A model generated the notes under the pieces. The model had not been told where the DNA came from, did not search any database, and saw only the letters and a program-made list of their open reading frames with translations. 64,000 bases of DNA from JBQLZO01 sp052168315 (lineage in GTDB: Bacteria > Planctomycetota > Phycisphaerae > Phycisphaerales > UBA1924): contig JBQLZO010000046.1 in NCBI GenBank assembly GCA_052168315.1, positions 62,001-126,000 on the forward strand, written 5' to 3'. Below, one piece after another: positions 1 to 9,394 of this stretch. The position numbers and the translations under genes are program-made. Each line of letters starts with the position of its first letter. The first letter of the stretch is position 1.

Positions 1-1
1 G

Positions 2-697
2 TTCGCCTTGGTGCTGGTGGTTGTCGCGGGGCTGCAGTCGCTGAGGCTCGGCGATGCCCAGGCGATCGGGCTGCTCGGGATCGCGTGGTGGTGGCGCACC
101 TCCATGTCCGGGGGCATGCCGGGGCGGGATCGCGCCGCTCCGGAGTCGCGGCGGGCGAAAGCGCGCTCACCACACTGGCCGATCGCGATCGCGAGCCTCG
201 GGATGCTCATGGCCGGCGGGCACGCGGTGATCGCGAGCCTCGCCGGTGTGCTCTGGATCATCGGGGGCGCATGGGCGATCGGGCGGGACGCTCAACGAAC
301 CGGCATGTCGCACGCGCGCGGCGTTGTGCTCGGCGCGTTCGCCGGAGGAATGACAATCGGGCTGGGGCTGCTGGGCACGCTTGAGACGGCGCGCGTGGTG
401 GTCGTTCATTGGAAGATGGCGCGGATGGCGGGTGTCGACCTGGCTCCGGGCGTCGCGATGGACATCGCCGTCGAATCGCTCGGCGCCGGGCCAATGCTCC
501 ATGGGGTTTGGCTCCTGGGCGTGCCCGCGGTCGCGTTGGCAGCGCTCAGCGTGTCGCTCCCGATGCGGGCGACGAGACACCCGGACCACCCCACGCGGGA
601 GAGCGGCTGGCCGGCTCGGCTGCTGGCGGGCGCGTGGACAACCGCGGCGGCGGCGGTCGTCTCGATCCCGCTGGGCATCGTGCTGCGGGGCGCGTGA
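2..697 (+). CDS. Multi-pass membrane protein, 5' end outside window
   Basis: I do not recognise the family. The frame is open to the left edge, so the N-terminus is missing; the first in-window initiator-like codon is a TTG at 8. About 230 residues are visible. Hydrophobic segments include one at the very start, one around residues 58-95 (rich in Gly, Ala, Ile and Trp), one around 105-135, and two near the C-terminus. A charged loop rich in Arg and Ser lies between the first two. No catalytic motif is seen. The next gene starts 145 bases downstream and has its own promoter-like TACGAT hexamer, so the two are probably not cotranscribed. The membrane assignment is sound; function is unknown. 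Confidence 0.6.
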   Translation, partial: FALVLVVVAGLQSLRLGDAQAIGLLGIAWWWRTSMSGGMPGRDRAAPESRRAKARSPHWPIAIASLGMLMAGGHAVIASLAGVLWIIGGAWAIGRDAQRTGMSHARGVVLGAFAGGMTIGLGLLGTLETARVVVVHWKMARMAGVDLAPGVAMDIAVESLGAGPMLHGVWLLGVPAVALAALSVSLPMRATRHPDHPTRESGWPARLLAGAWTTAAAAVVSIPLGIVLRGA

Positions 698-764
698 GGG
701 GGTGCGGGCCCGCAGCGTGGTGTCAGCCGGGGAATTCCTGCGCTGTCCGCGCCGGTCGAACCGA

Positions 765-770
765 TACGAT
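765..770 (+). promoter_or_regulatory. Possible -10 box TACGAT upstream of the TSCPD gene
   Basis: TACGAT lies 72 bases before the ATG at 843. The same hexamer occurs before other genes here (13176, 21825 and 21689 on the minus strand). It would give a leader of roughly 65 bases. No -35 TTGACA-like element is seen. Confidence 0.3.
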
Positions 771-842
771 GGAGGTTCGCGGCGGTGCGCCAGGACGGTG
801 CCCGCCGGACCATCCACCGGCACGATGCACGGAGACACTCGC

Positions 843-1223
843 ATGACCCGCACCTCGCTCCCGAGCACCCGAGAGTCGCTGACGCACAAGTTCACGATCG
901 GCGGCATGGAGGGATACCTCACCATCGGGCTCGATGATGCCGGGTGCCCCCGGGAGATCTTCCTCAAGATCGCCAAGGCGGGATCGACCCTCTCCGGGAT
1001 GTGCCAGGGGTTCTGCCGCGCATTCTCCCTGGCGCTGCAGCACGGATTGGAACTGGAGGATGCGGTGCGTCGCTTCAAGGGCATGCGATTCGAGCCGATG
1101 GGCATGACCAATCACCCGGCGATCCCCAACGCGGACTCGATCGTCGATTACATCGCGCGCTTCCTGGAACACGAGTTCTGCGCGGGCGGGCACGCCGACG
1201 GCGTCGAGCACAGGCTCGGCTGA
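843..1223 (+). CDS. Stand-alone TSCPD-domain protein (NrdJ C-terminal-like)
   Basis: The 126-residue protein consists almost wholly of a TSCPD domain, which is normally the C-terminal part of vitamin B12-dependent class II ribonucleotide reductase. Visible landmarks are KFTIGGMEGYLTIGL near residue 16, EIFLKIAKAGSTLSG near 38, and FKGMRFEPMG followed by SIVDYIARFLEHEF towards the end. These match the family closely. The catalytic barrel of the reductase is absent and no other nrd gene is in the window. The protein may work with a reductase encoded elsewhere or as a separate subunit, as in organisms with split NrdJ; this is inference. An in-frame ATG 18 bases upstream is an alternative start. 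The neighbours are unrelated. Confidence 0.75.
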   Translation: MTRTSLPSTRESLTHKFTIGGMEGYLTIGLDDAGCPREIFLKIAKAGSTLSGMCQGFCRAFSLALQHGLELEDAVRRFKGMRFEPMGMTNHPAIPNADSIVDYIARFLEHEFCAGGHADGVEHRLG

Positions 1224-1273
1224 CCGCACGCGAAACGGGACCGAGGCGAGCGCGCGAGCCCCCCGGGGAGCGC

Positions 1274-2206
1274 TCAGCGCCCGGCGACGATGAGCAATCG
1301 CAGGCGTTGCACGGATGCGGGCCCGATGCCCCGGACACGCTCGAGATCATCCACGCTGACGAACGGCCCGTTTGTGCGCCGTTCCTCGATGATGCGCCGG
1401 GCCAGCGCTGGCCCGATGCCCGGAAGCGTCTCCAGTTCATCCTGGGTCGCGGTGTTGATGTTGAGTCGCGCCGGCGACACCTCGTTCGTCAGCGGCGCTG
1501 GCGCGGGCGCCGCCGGGGCTGGCGATGGCTCGGTTGGATCCGTGGATGCAGGAGAGACGGGAGGCTCCTGATCCTGCCGCGCGACCCGCCCGACCGTGAT
1601 CCGATCGCGCAGGCCTTCGAGCGTCTTCGCCCCGATCCCGCGGACTCGGTCGAGTTCATCGACGTTTGCGAACGGTCCATTGGCCTCTCTGTCGGCGATG
1701 ATCCTTGCCGAGAGCGCCGGGCCGATCCTCGGGAGCAACTGGAGTTCCTCCGATGAAGCGGTGTTGATGTTGATCAGCAGCCCGGAGACGGGCTCAGCGC
1801 CATCCGGCTCGTGTGAGCGCACCGCTTCGGTGGGCGCGCCGGTCGGCGAGTCCGGGTCCCCCACGCCGGGCGCCTCGGAGTCATCCTCGGGTCCGGCCAC
1901 GATCGGTTCCGCGCCCGGCACCGGCGGCGTCGATCCGAGGACCACCGCCGGAGGCGGCGCCACAGCGATACCCGCGGATCCGGAGGGCTCGATGCGATGC
2001 ACGATCGGCGCCTGACGCTCCCGCAGGGCCCAGGGCAGCAGCGCTGCGCACGCCAGAACAACGATCAGGGCGATCGCGCTGGCGACCGGGCCACGGGACC
2101 AGTCCACCGCCGACGGCGTGGAACCGGCGGGCGCACCGATGGATGCCGGCGGAGGATCAACCGGCGCTCCCGCGGACGACGCTGGAGTGGAATGGGGCCT
2201 TTCCAC
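1274..2206 (-). CDS. Membrane-anchored double helix-hairpin-helix (ComEA-like) protein
   Basis: This 310-residue protein has a single membrane segment around residues 43-62 after a Pro/Ser-rich N-terminus. A long Pro/Glu/Asp-rich spacer follows, then two ComEA-type helix-hairpin-helix repeats. The first carries LININTASSEELQLLPRIG (about residue 145) and the second RLNINTATQDELETLPGIG (about 240); each continues with an R-I-GNGPF-like segment and a V-R-GIG hairpin. ComEA proteins bind double-stranded DNA during uptake and usually have one such unit, so the duplication is notable. The start is GTG with no ribosome site; CATGAT ends six bases before it, which may indicate a leaderless transcript. 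No com genes are nearby, so a role in DNA uptake is only inferred. Confidence 0.75.
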   Translation of the reverse strand: MERPHSTPASSAGAPVDPPPASIGAPAGSTPSAVDWSRGPVASAIALIVVLACAALLPWALRERQAPIVHRIEPSGSAGIAVAPPPAVVLGSTPPVPGAEPIVAGPEDDSEAPGVGDPDSPTGAPTEAVRSHEPDGAEPVSGLLININTASSEELQLLPRIGPALSARIIADREANGPFANVDELDRVRGIGAKTLEGLRDRITVGRVARQDQEPPVSPASTDPTEPSPAPAAPAPAPLTNEVSPARLNINTATQDELETLPGIGPALARRIIEERRTNGPFVSVDDLERVRGIGPASVQRLRLLIVAGR

Positions 2207-2269
2207 ACAGGCATCATGCGCATCGTGGCACGACGGTGCAAGGCGGGCCCGCGCAAGCCCGCACGCGGC

Positions 2270-3994
2270 TCAACTGGCGGCCTGATCACCGGCGGGCGTG
2301 GAGCCCTGATCGCTGACATGTCCCGGCGACGCCCCGCCCGTCTTGGAAGGCGATGCCCCCCCGGGCTTGCCGGCGTGGTTCCTCGCGTCGCGGTAGTGCG
2401 TCGGCGCGACATTCATCGCGAGGGCCTTCTTCGCGTCGGCGAGACGGACCAGCCCGGGCTTGGCCTTGCCGTCGGCCCCGATCAGACCTCCGAGCGCCAT
2501 CTCGCCGGGCACGCCTTCGAGATCGCACAGCGACTGCCACGACACGGAGCGCACGGCCGACTTGGACATCGCAATGGTCGTGGCCTCGGTGAGCCACTCA
2601 CTCTGCGACTCACCGGTCCATCCACCGCGCCACGATCCGGCGGGCTGGTCGCCCTGCACGCCGTCGTGCCTGGGTTCATCGGGCGACGGCTCGATCACCC
2701 CGCTGGGCGCGCCGAGCACGACATCGATCGGGGCCTCGAGCTGGGCGAACTGATCCAGGGCCGACGAGAAATCGAGCAGGTCGCGCGTGGAGCGCCCGAA
2801 CTCGGCATCGCCCATCTGGATGCGGACGAGCAGGGCGTCCAGATCGATCCCCGCTTCCAGCACGAGCTCGGCGAACAGCCCGGGATGCACCGCCCGAGCC
2901 CCAGTCGCCACCACCTCGCCGAACGGATGGTTGAGCTCGATGATCACCTCGGCCTGCGGCGAGAGCTTGCGCGCCAGCATCGTGCCGATGCGCGACAGCT
3001 CGATCATCTGGTCGATGCTCAGCGCGAACCCCTGGTTCTCGTTGATCCCCGACGCGACCACCCAGCGATCAACCACCTTGCGGTACCGCGTGATGACGCG
3101 CTTGGCGTGCTCGTAGGCAAACTCGCGCACGGATTCGTAGTCGTGCTCCCAGACATACAGCCAGTCCGGGGCGGACCGGGGCCCCAGGTCGATCACCGGG
3201 CCCGCCATGACCGGGAACGATGCCTTGGTCTTGGCCCACTCAAGCCAGCGGTCGATCTTCGTCAGATCGAAGCGCCCCTCCTCCGGTTCGACCGCTGCCC
3301 ACCGCATCGGGACGATCAGAAAGTCGGCAACCTGCTTCGCGGCGTTCTGGAGCCCTTCGGAACACGCGCCGGGCACCACGCCGCATCCGATCTCGCCACC
3401 CGTCCTGACCGGGGCCGAGAGGTCGCGTGCACGCTCGCTCGGGCGTCGGCGCCGGGGCTTCTGATCGCGGGAACGCCAGGCCCGTTCGGCGGCCAAGTTC
3501 GCAAGTTTCTCGCCCGCGACGACCGCCAGGGCGACCGCCTCCCGGGCCAGCGCCGCATCGCTCTTCCGGGGCGCTTCCGCGTTCCCGCAGGCCGCCAACG
3601 CGCGCGTGAAGGCCGAACGGGCCCGCTCGTAGCTCGAAACGACCGGATGGTCCGCCGGGATGGCGGACATCCCCCACTCCTCCAGCTTCGTCAGGTACAG
3701 CATCAGCCGGTGCCGGGCCAGTTCCAGATCGAGCACATAAGGGCGGTCCGACTGCGGGAGTAGGCAGGTCTGGAGGGTCAGCACCGAGGGCGGGCGCCCC
3801 TCCTCGAGCGCGGGAAGCCGGCGCTGGTACGCCAGAGCGGTCGCCTGTCCGTCCACAGGCGAGCACCGCACGAGGTCGCCCTGACGCTCGATCGCTCCCG
3901 GCAGGATCCGCCCCTCCTTGCCAACCAGATACGCGTGGGGAACACGCGTGTCGTCGGGGTCGGATTGATCGTCGAGCAGGAGGAACTTGAGCAT
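2270..3994 (-). CDS. GH10-like (xylanase-fold) protein, probably catalytically degenerate
   Basis: This 574-residue protein has a roughly 200-residue N-terminal region without a recognised family. A TIM-barrel region resembling glycoside hydrolase family 10 follows, with the strand and loop pattern of the family: VPMRWAAVEPEEGRFDLTKI near 230 and WLYVWEHD near 275. The acid/base strand is represented by WVVASGINENQGF near 315. The strand that should hold the nucleophile (ITEL/MD in GH10) reads PIDVVLGAPSG near 420, so the glutamate seems to be lost. The C-terminal 50 residues are low-complexity Gly/Ser/Lys. No signal peptide is seen, unlike secreted xylanases. It could be a binding or structural protein, or hydrolyse another substrate. 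TAGCAC lies six bases before the ATG, a weak leaderless-type box. Confidence 0.6.
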   Translation of the reverse strand: MLKFLLLDDQSDPDDTRVPHAYLVGKEGRILPGAIERQGDLVRCSPVDGQATALAYQRRLPALEEGRPPSVLTLQTCLLPQSDRPYVLDLELARHRLMLYLTKLEEWGMSAIPADHPVVSSYERARSAFTRALAACGNAEAPRKSDAALAREAVALAVVAGEKLANLAAERAWRSRDQKPRRRRPSERARDLSAPVRTGGEIGCGVVPGACSEGLQNAAKQVADFLIVPMRWAAVEPEEGRFDLTKIDRWLEWAKTKASFPVMAGPVIDLGPRSAPDWLYVWEHDYESVREFAYEHAKRVITRYRKVVDRWVVASGINENQGFALSIDQMIELSRIGTMLARKLSPQAEVIIELNHPFGEVVATGARAVHPGLFAELVLEAGIDLDALLVRIQMGDAEFGRSTRDLLDFSSALDQFAQLEAPIDVVLGAPSGVIEPSPDEPRHDGVQGDQPAGSWRGGWTGESQSEWLTEATTIAMSKSAVRSVSWQSLCDLEGVPGEMALGGLIGADGKAKPGLVRLADAKKALAMNVAPTHYRDARNHAGKPGGASPSKTGGASPGHVSDQGSTPAGDQAAS

Positions 3995-4189
3995 CGAGTG
4001 GTGCTACCTTGGCGTGCGGAGCCCCGGTCGGCGCGATCCGGGCGGGCGGGTCTCGCCCGCGGGTGGGTCGTCCTGACCGCCCCGAGCGCCCTCCGCGGGA
4101 AGCCCATTGTGGCGGCCCCGCGCCCTCCCGCAACCCGCCGGTGCCCACCGATTCTGGATCCGCCAACCTCTAACGCCCGTCAACCCCCG

Positions 4190-5182
4190 ATGGAACACGA
4201 GCACACGGACATCCTGACGAGCACCGATCTGCCGCTCCCGGGCAAGCGTGCCGGGAAAGTCCGCGATGTCTACGACATCCCGCCCGCCGGTCCGCACGAA
4301 CCGCGGCGAACCCTGCTCGTCGCGACCGACCGGCTCTCGGCGTTCGATGTGGTGCTTCCAACGCCCATCCCGGGGAAGGGGATTCTGCTGACGGCCCTGT
4401 CCATGGGATGGTTCGAACTGATCCGAACATGGAACATCATCGAGGATCATGTCATCTCGACGCGCGCGGAGGATGTGCCCGGGCTCGGCGCCGAGCATCG
4501 ACGCCTGATCACGGGGCGATGCATGATCGGGCGCTCGTGCCGTGTCATTCCGATCGAATGCGTCGCGCGAGGATACCTCGAAGGGTCTGGATGGCACGAC
4601 TACCAGCAAACGGGCTCCGTGTGCGGGGTGCCCCTCCCGCGGGGGCTCCGGCGCGGCGAGGCGCTCCCGGAGCCGATCTTCACGCCGGCGACCAAGGCCG
4701 AACGCGGCCAGCACGACGAGAACATCTCATACGCGCGCGCATGCGAACTCGTCGGCGAGCCGATGATGCGCCGGCTCCGCGACGCAACCATGGCGATCTA
4801 CGATCGGGCTCACGCCCACGCGCGCCAGCGCGGCGTGATTCTCGCCGACACGAAGTTTGAGTTCGGCGTGCCCAGCGATCAGGCGGCACCTCTCGCCGAT
4901 GGGAGCGCAACCGCTGACTGGTCAGCGATGGCGGACCGGGTGATCCTCATCGATGAAGCGCTCACGCCCGACTCGTCGCGGTACTGGCCCGCCGAGTCAT
5001 GGTCGCCAGGCCACGCACAGCAGTCGTTCGATAAGCAGTTCGTGCGCGAACATCTCCAGGCGCTCGTGGATGCCGGCGCATGGGACAAGTCTCCGCCTGG
5101 ACCGGAGTTGCCCGAACCAGTGGTGCGCGGCACGCTGGAGCGGTATCAGCAAGCACGAGAGCGGCTGTTCGGGCGCCAATGA
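4190..5182 (+). CDS. purC: Phosphoribosylaminoimidazole-succinocarboxamide synthase
   Basis: PurC ligates L-aspartate to CAIR using ATP, giving SAICAR in cytosolic purine synthesis. The 330-residue protein fits the longer (fungal-type) PurC class. It carries GKRAGKVRDVYDI near residue 20, TDRLSAFDVVLP near 45, the signature PIECVARGYLEGSGW near 122, and LADTKFEFGV near 222. The C-terminus holds WSPGHAQQSFDKQFVREHL. The ATG at 4190 was chosen because the protein begins directly with the conserved N-terminal strand; the open frame upstream is Pro/Arg-rich and unlike PurC. No ribosome site is visible. guaB, another purine gene, is in the window but about 55 kb away, so they are not an operon. 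Confidence 0.95.
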   Translation: MEHEHTDILTSTDLPLPGKRAGKVRDVYDIPPAGPHEPRRTLLVATDRLSAFDVVLPTPIPGKGILLTALSMGWFELIRTWNIIEDHVISTRAEDVPGLGAEHRRLITGRCMIGRSCRVIPIECVARGYLEGSGWHDYQQTGSVCGVPLPRGLRRGEALPEPIFTPATKAERGQHDENISYARACELVGEPMMRRLRDATMAIYDRAHAHARQRGVILADTKFEFGVPSDQAAPLADGSATADWSAMADRVILIDEALTPDSSRYWPAESWSPGHAQQSFDKQFVREHLQALVDAGAWDKSPPGPELPEPVVRGTLERYQQARERLFGRQ

Positions 5183-5303
5183 GCGGCTGCGTGGTGGAGT
5201 GCCCGGATCCGGCGTACGGTTGGCGCGGAGGGTCCGGGGGAACAAACTCTGGAAATCTGTGGGAGAAATCTCCTGATCGGCTTGGAGCCGGAGGCCGATC
5301 GCG

Positions 5304-5309
5304 CATAAT
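5304..5309 (+). promoter_or_regulatory. Possible -10 box CATAAT before the PAS kinase gene
   Basis: CATAAT lies 80 bases before the ATG at 5389, in the 206-base gap after purC. A small hairpin, GGAGA-AA-TCTCC, lies just upstream at about 5263-5274. No matching -35 is seen. Confidence 0.25.
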
Positions 5310-5388
5310 CGCGATTGCCGGAGGCCTGAGCGGGAATCGGACGAGGCGCGGACTCTCGTCGAGAAGTTGAATCACGCGGAGATCCCAG

Positions 5389-7641
5389 ATGCACGGGACG
5401 CCTCCTTGGATCGATGCCGACTGGGCCGAGCGCGCGCTCGACGCTTCCGGTCTGGTCCTGATCGTGGGGGATGAGAGCGGAGCGATCACCGGGATGTCCG
5501 CGGGCGCTCGCTCGTTCTTGGACGGGCGGGGACTGTCGGGCGTCGAGTCGTTGCTGTCGATCGTTGATGGGACGGATGCCGATGAACTTTCCCGGATCGC
5601 GTCCGGGATCGCCGAGCCGCTCCGGCTCCCGCTTCGCGACGGTTCGACCGCGGGGGGAATCGCGGCGTCGCACGCGACGATCGCGCCGATGGGCGATGGC
5701 CAGAGCGTGGTCTGCACGATCAACGGCATGAGCGCCAACGCACGGGCGCTGGGCGAGGTCGACGACCTCGTCCGCGCAGCGAGCTCCGAAGGGGTGTGGG
5801 ACTGGGACCTGCTGACGGGTCGCGTGTGGTGGTCCGAGCAGCTGCGCCGCATGCTCGGCCAAGAAGATGCTCCGGCGGTCGGTGAATTCAATGATCGGTT
5901 CGCCTCCCTGCTGCACCCCGACGATGAGGCCCCCGTGTCGATGGCCCTGTCGGCACTGCTCGAGGGCACGAGCGAGGAGTACAGGGTCGAAGCGCGCATG
6001 AAGGTAACGGGCGGGAGCTACCGGTGGCTGCTCGTGCGTGGGTGCGCGCTGCGGGACGACTCGGGGCGGACGGTGCGGGTCGCCGGATCTTCGCTGGACA
6101 TCCATGATCGCAAGGAGGCCGAGCAGGCGCTCCGGGAGAGCGAGCACCGCCTGCGGGATCTCGCCGACCATCTCCCGCAGGTCGTGTGGTCGGCGGGTCC
6201 CGACGGAGTGGTCGACGAGGTCAACGAACGGTTTACGGAACTGAGCGGTGCCCAGCGCGACTCCGAGCAGAACACCAACGAGTTCTGGCTCAATGTCGTC
6301 CATCCGGACGACCGCGCGGACCTGCTCCGTCGGTGGGAGCAGAGCCTTCAGACCGGCGTGTACTACGACCACGAGTTCAGGATCTGGCACGAATCAGACA
6401 AGCGGTATCACTGGTACCTCGCGCAGGCTCGGGCGTGGCGCGACTCCACCGGCGCGATCGTCCGCTGGTACGGCACGAGCACCGAGATCGACGAGCGGAA
6501 GCGCGCAATCCTCGCGCTGCAGGAAAGCGAGCGCAGGTTCCGGACCGTCGCCAACGCGGCGCCCGTGCTCGTCTGGGTGGTCGACGCGAGAGGGCGCATG
6601 AACTTCCTCAACCGGACCGGGCGCGAATTCGTGGGATGCGCCCCGAACGACGATCCCCATGACGCGTTCATGGATGCGATCCACCCCGACGATCGGTCGG
6701 CCGCGACCGCACGCGTGGGCGAGTGCATCGCGAAGGGCGAGCACTGCCGACGCGAGTACAGGCTGCGGCACGCCGAATGGGGCGAAAGATGGGTGCTGTG
6801 CACCGCGGCGCCGCGGCTGAATGACGCGGGCGAGGTGCTCGGGCTCGTCGGCGTGAGCGTGGACATCACCGATCGCAAAGCCGAAGAACAACGGACCCGG
6901 CGACTCATGGACGAACTGGACCATCGCGTCAAGAACAATCTCGGCGCGATCATGTACATGGCCGAGCGCTCGCTGGCCAGCACGAACTCGCTGGATTCAT
7001 TCCGTCGTTCCTTCACCGCCCGCCTGCACGCGATGTCGCGGACCCACGAGGCACTGGCAACCTCACGATGGACGGGCGTCTCACTCCGGAGTGTGATCGC
7101 GATGGCCCTCGGGCCGTACGAGGATCCGGCGACCGGTCGCGTGTCGGTCGATGGACCCGCGGTCGTGCTCGGCCCCGATCAAGCGGGCCCGATGGGGCTG
7201 GTGCTCCATGAACTCGGGTCCAACGCCGCCCGGCATGGATCGCTGCGCGGGCGCGGCGGGCGCGTGGAGATCAGGTGGACGATCCGACACCCGGGCGAGC
7301 GTCCGGAGGATGGACGCCGGCGAGCATCCGAAGTCCATGGGGACAACTCGGCGCGCGAACTCGAACTTTGCTGGACCGAGCGGATCGATCTGGAAGGCGC
7401 TGGGACCGATTCCGAGAACGACGCGGAGACCATGACGGCCGGTCCCGGAGAAGACTCGCCGGATGCGGGTGCGCCGCACTCTTCGGTTCCTCGGGGCGAT
7501 GGATACGGCCTGTCGCTCGTTGAGGGGCTCGTGCGGTTCGATCTGCGCGGCTGGGTCCAACTGCGGACGGATCCCGCCGGGGTCCGGCACCGAATGGGAT
7601 TCCCGCTCGATGGGGCCGCACGGGCCCCCGACTCCGCGTGA
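5389..7641 (+). CDS. Multi-PAS sensor histidine kinase, HWE/HisKA_2 type
   Basis: The 750-residue protein appears soluble, with no membrane segment. A divergent PAS-like region spans residues 1-115. Three PAS/PAC units follow, around 125-245, 250-375 and 378-500; each contains HPDD and ends in an IxDRKxAE/IDERKRA linker. The dimerisation and phosphoacceptor block reads MDELDHRVKNNLGAIMYMAE (about 505), typical of the HWE/HisKA_2 group. The ATPase part has LVLHELGSNAARHGSLRG as N box and GDGYGLSLVEGLVRFDLRG as G box, with an acidic insert between them. No response regulator is adjacent, so it is an orphan kinase whose partner is elsewhere. Multiple PAS_3 domains suggest a cytoplasmic redox, light or small-molecule signal. 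GGAG before the ATG supports the start. Confidence 0.88.
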   Translation: MHGTPPWIDADWAERALDASGLVLIVGDESGAITGMSAGARSFLDGRGLSGVESLLSIVDGTDADELSRIASGIAEPLRLPLRDGSTAGGIAASHATIAPMGDGQSVVCTINGMSANARALGEVDDLVRAASSEGVWDWDLLTGRVWWSEQLRRMLGQEDAPAVGEFNDRFASLLHPDDEAPVSMALSALLEGTSEEYRVEARMKVTGGSYRWLLVRGCALRDDSGRTVRVAGSSLDIHDRKEAEQALRESEHRLRDLADHLPQVVWSAGPDGVVDEVNERFTELSGAQRDSEQNTNEFWLNVVHPDDRADLLRRWEQSLQTGVYYDHEFRIWHESDKRYHWYLAQARAWRDSTGAIVRWYGTSTEIDERKRAILALQESERRFRTVANAAPVLVWVVDARGRMNFLNRTGREFVGCAPNDDPHDAFMDAIHPDDRSAATARVGECIAKGEHCRREYRLRHAEWGERWVLCTAAPRLNDAGEVLGLVGVSVDITDRKAEEQRTRRLMDELDHRVKNNLGAIMYMAERSLASTNSLDSFRRSFTARLHAMSRTHEALATSRWTGVSLRSVIAMALGPYEDPATGRVSVDGPAVVLGPDQAGPMGLVLHELGSNAARHGSLRGRGGRVEIRWTIRHPGERPEDGRRRASEVHGDNSARELELCWTERIDLEGAGTDSENDAETMTAGPGEDSPDAGAPHSSVPRGDGYGLSLVEGLVRFDLRGWVQLRTDPAGVRHRMGFPLDGAARAPDSA

Positions 7642-7822
7642 CGCCCCGATTCGGCGTGACGCGTTGAGAGGACCCGGCTTGCCCTGCAGGCCGGGCAACC
7701 CCGATTGGCATCGCGCGGTCCGATCCGATGCAATCGGACGAATCACGCCCGCGTTGTGCCTCGGCGCACCCGATGCGCCGGGACTCGATCTCGCCCTCGG
7801 CTCGACCGGAGGATCTCGCCCC

Positions 7823-9385
7823 ATGCAATCCACCACCTCCGACGCTCCGGACCGCCCATCCCCGCCTCGGCAGCTCAGCGCTTCCCTGCGCCCCATAACG
7901 CCCGACCGATTTGGGTATCAGCAGGCACGCCACTTGTTGTGGCGGGCCGGGTTCGGTGGCACCCCCGAACAGATCCGAACCCTTGCGGAGTGGGGCCCGC
8001 AGCGGGCCGTGGACCACCTGCTCGACTTCTCGGACCGAACCGATTACGCCGGCCCCGCATCCGACACCTGGGATGCCGACATCATGCGTCCCCTGACCGA
8101 CCGCGAGCGCGAGCAGGTGCAGCGGGCCCAGCGGGCACAGGATGAGGACACGCTGGCACGATTCCGCGAGATGCGCCAGCAGGCCCAGAGGAACGACCGG
8201 CGTCAGATCGCCGAGATGCAGCGCTGGTGGCTCACGCGGATGATCGAGACCCCGCGACCCTTGGAAGAGAAGCTCACGCTGTTCTGGCACGGGCACTTCG
8301 CGACCTCGTACCGCACGATCGAGAGTTCGTACCACCAGTATCTGCAGAACCAGCTCTTCCGCTCGCAGGCGGCCGGGAGCTTCGAGTCGCTGCTCCGCGG
8401 GATCATCCGCGATCCGGCGATGCTCAAGTACCTCGACAACGACCGGAACCGGCGCGGCGCGGTGAACGAGAACCTGGCCCGCGAACTCATGGAGCTGTTC
8501 TCCCTTGGCGAGGGCAACCGGTATACCGAGGATGACATCAAGGAAGCGGCCCGGTGCCTGACCGGGTACACCTTCAACCACAACGATTTCTGGTTCCGCG
8601 AGAACTGGCACGACTCCGAGCCCAAGCGCGTGCTCGGGCGCCGGGGCAACTTCGACGGCGAGGACCTGGTCGAAATCATCCTCTCGCAGTCGGTCTGCGC
8701 CGACTACATCGCGTACAAGCTGTATCAGTTCTTCGTGCGGGACATCCCCGAGCGCACGCACCCGGACTTCGAGCCGATGCGCTCCGTGGTCGAGCGGCTC
8801 GGGAGCACGCTCCGATCGGCGCGGTACGAGATCCGCCCCATGCTCCGCACGCTCTTCCTGTCCGAGCACTTCTACGAGCCCGCGGTGGTGCGCGAGAAGA
8901 TCAAGTCGCCGGTGGAGCTCGTCGTGGGCGCTGTGCGTGCGCTGCGCACGCCGGTGCGCGACCTGGGCATCCTGATCGATGCGCTGGACCTGATGGGCCA
9001 GTCGCTGTTCTTCCCGCCAAATGTCGCGGGCTGGTCCGGCGGACGGGCCTGGATCAACACCTCTACCCTGTTCACCCGCCAGAACCTGATGAGCTTCCTG
9101 CTCACGGGAAGGACGCCCACGGGCTCGCGGGCCCTTGAGCATGTGGAGACCTACGACCCTGGCGTGGTCCTGGCCGACCTGGCCCGGGCCGACCCCGGCG
9201 CCGAGCGCGATCCCGCGCGAGCGCTGGACTTCCTGCTCAGGTTCATGCTCGGCGGGGAGCCCAACGAAGCGCACACGAAGACCCTCAGAGCGTTCGTGGA
9301 CCGCCACGGCGGACGCATGACAGAGCCGGTTACCATCGGCACCATGGCGCTGATCACCACGCTCCCGGAATACCAGTTGTGCTGA
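7823..9385 (+). CDS. DUF1800 family protein
   Basis: This 520-residue protein matches the DUF1800 family, which is abundant in planctomycetes and usually paired with DUF1501. Landmarks are ARHLLWRAGFGGTPEQI near residue 35, LEEKLTLFWHGHFATS near 150, NENLARELMELFSLG near 215, and FFPPNVAGWSGGRAWIN near 400. The biochemical role of the family is not established. A strong GGAGGA ribosome site before the ATG at 7823 fixes the start and excludes the long open extension upstream. No signal peptide is visible, whereas its DUF1501 partner 159 bases downstream has a Tat signal. The pair is probably cotranscribed. Confidence 0.9.
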   Translation: MQSTTSDAPDRPSPPRQLSASLRPITPDRFGYQQARHLLWRAGFGGTPEQIRTLAEWGPQRAVDHLLDFSDRTDYAGPASDTWDADIMRPLTDREREQVQRAQRAQDEDTLARFREMRQQAQRNDRRQIAEMQRWWLTRMIETPRPLEEKLTLFWHGHFATSYRTIESSYHQYLQNQLFRSQAAGSFESLLRGIIRDPAMLKYLDNDRNRRGAVNENLARELMELFSLGEGNRYTEDDIKEAARCLTGYTFNHNDFWFRENWHDSEPKRVLGRRGNFDGEDLVEIILSQSVCADYIAYKLYQFFVRDIPERTHPDFEPMRSVVERLGSTLRSARYEIRPMLRTLFLSEHFYEPAVVREKIKSPVELVVGAVRALRTPVRDLGILIDALDLMGQSLFFPPNVAGWSGGRAWINTSTLFTRQNLMSFLLTGRTPTGSRALEHVETYDPGVVLADLARADPGAERDPARALDFLLRFMLGGEPNEAHTKTLRAFVDRHGGRMTEPVTIGTMALITTLPEYQLC

Positions 9386-9394
9386 GAGCGAGGA

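Noticed and set aside
7679..7698. Inverted repeat TTGCCC/GGGCAA after the PAS kinase gene as a terminator
   Set aside because: The stem is only six bases and no T-run follows, so I did not list it.
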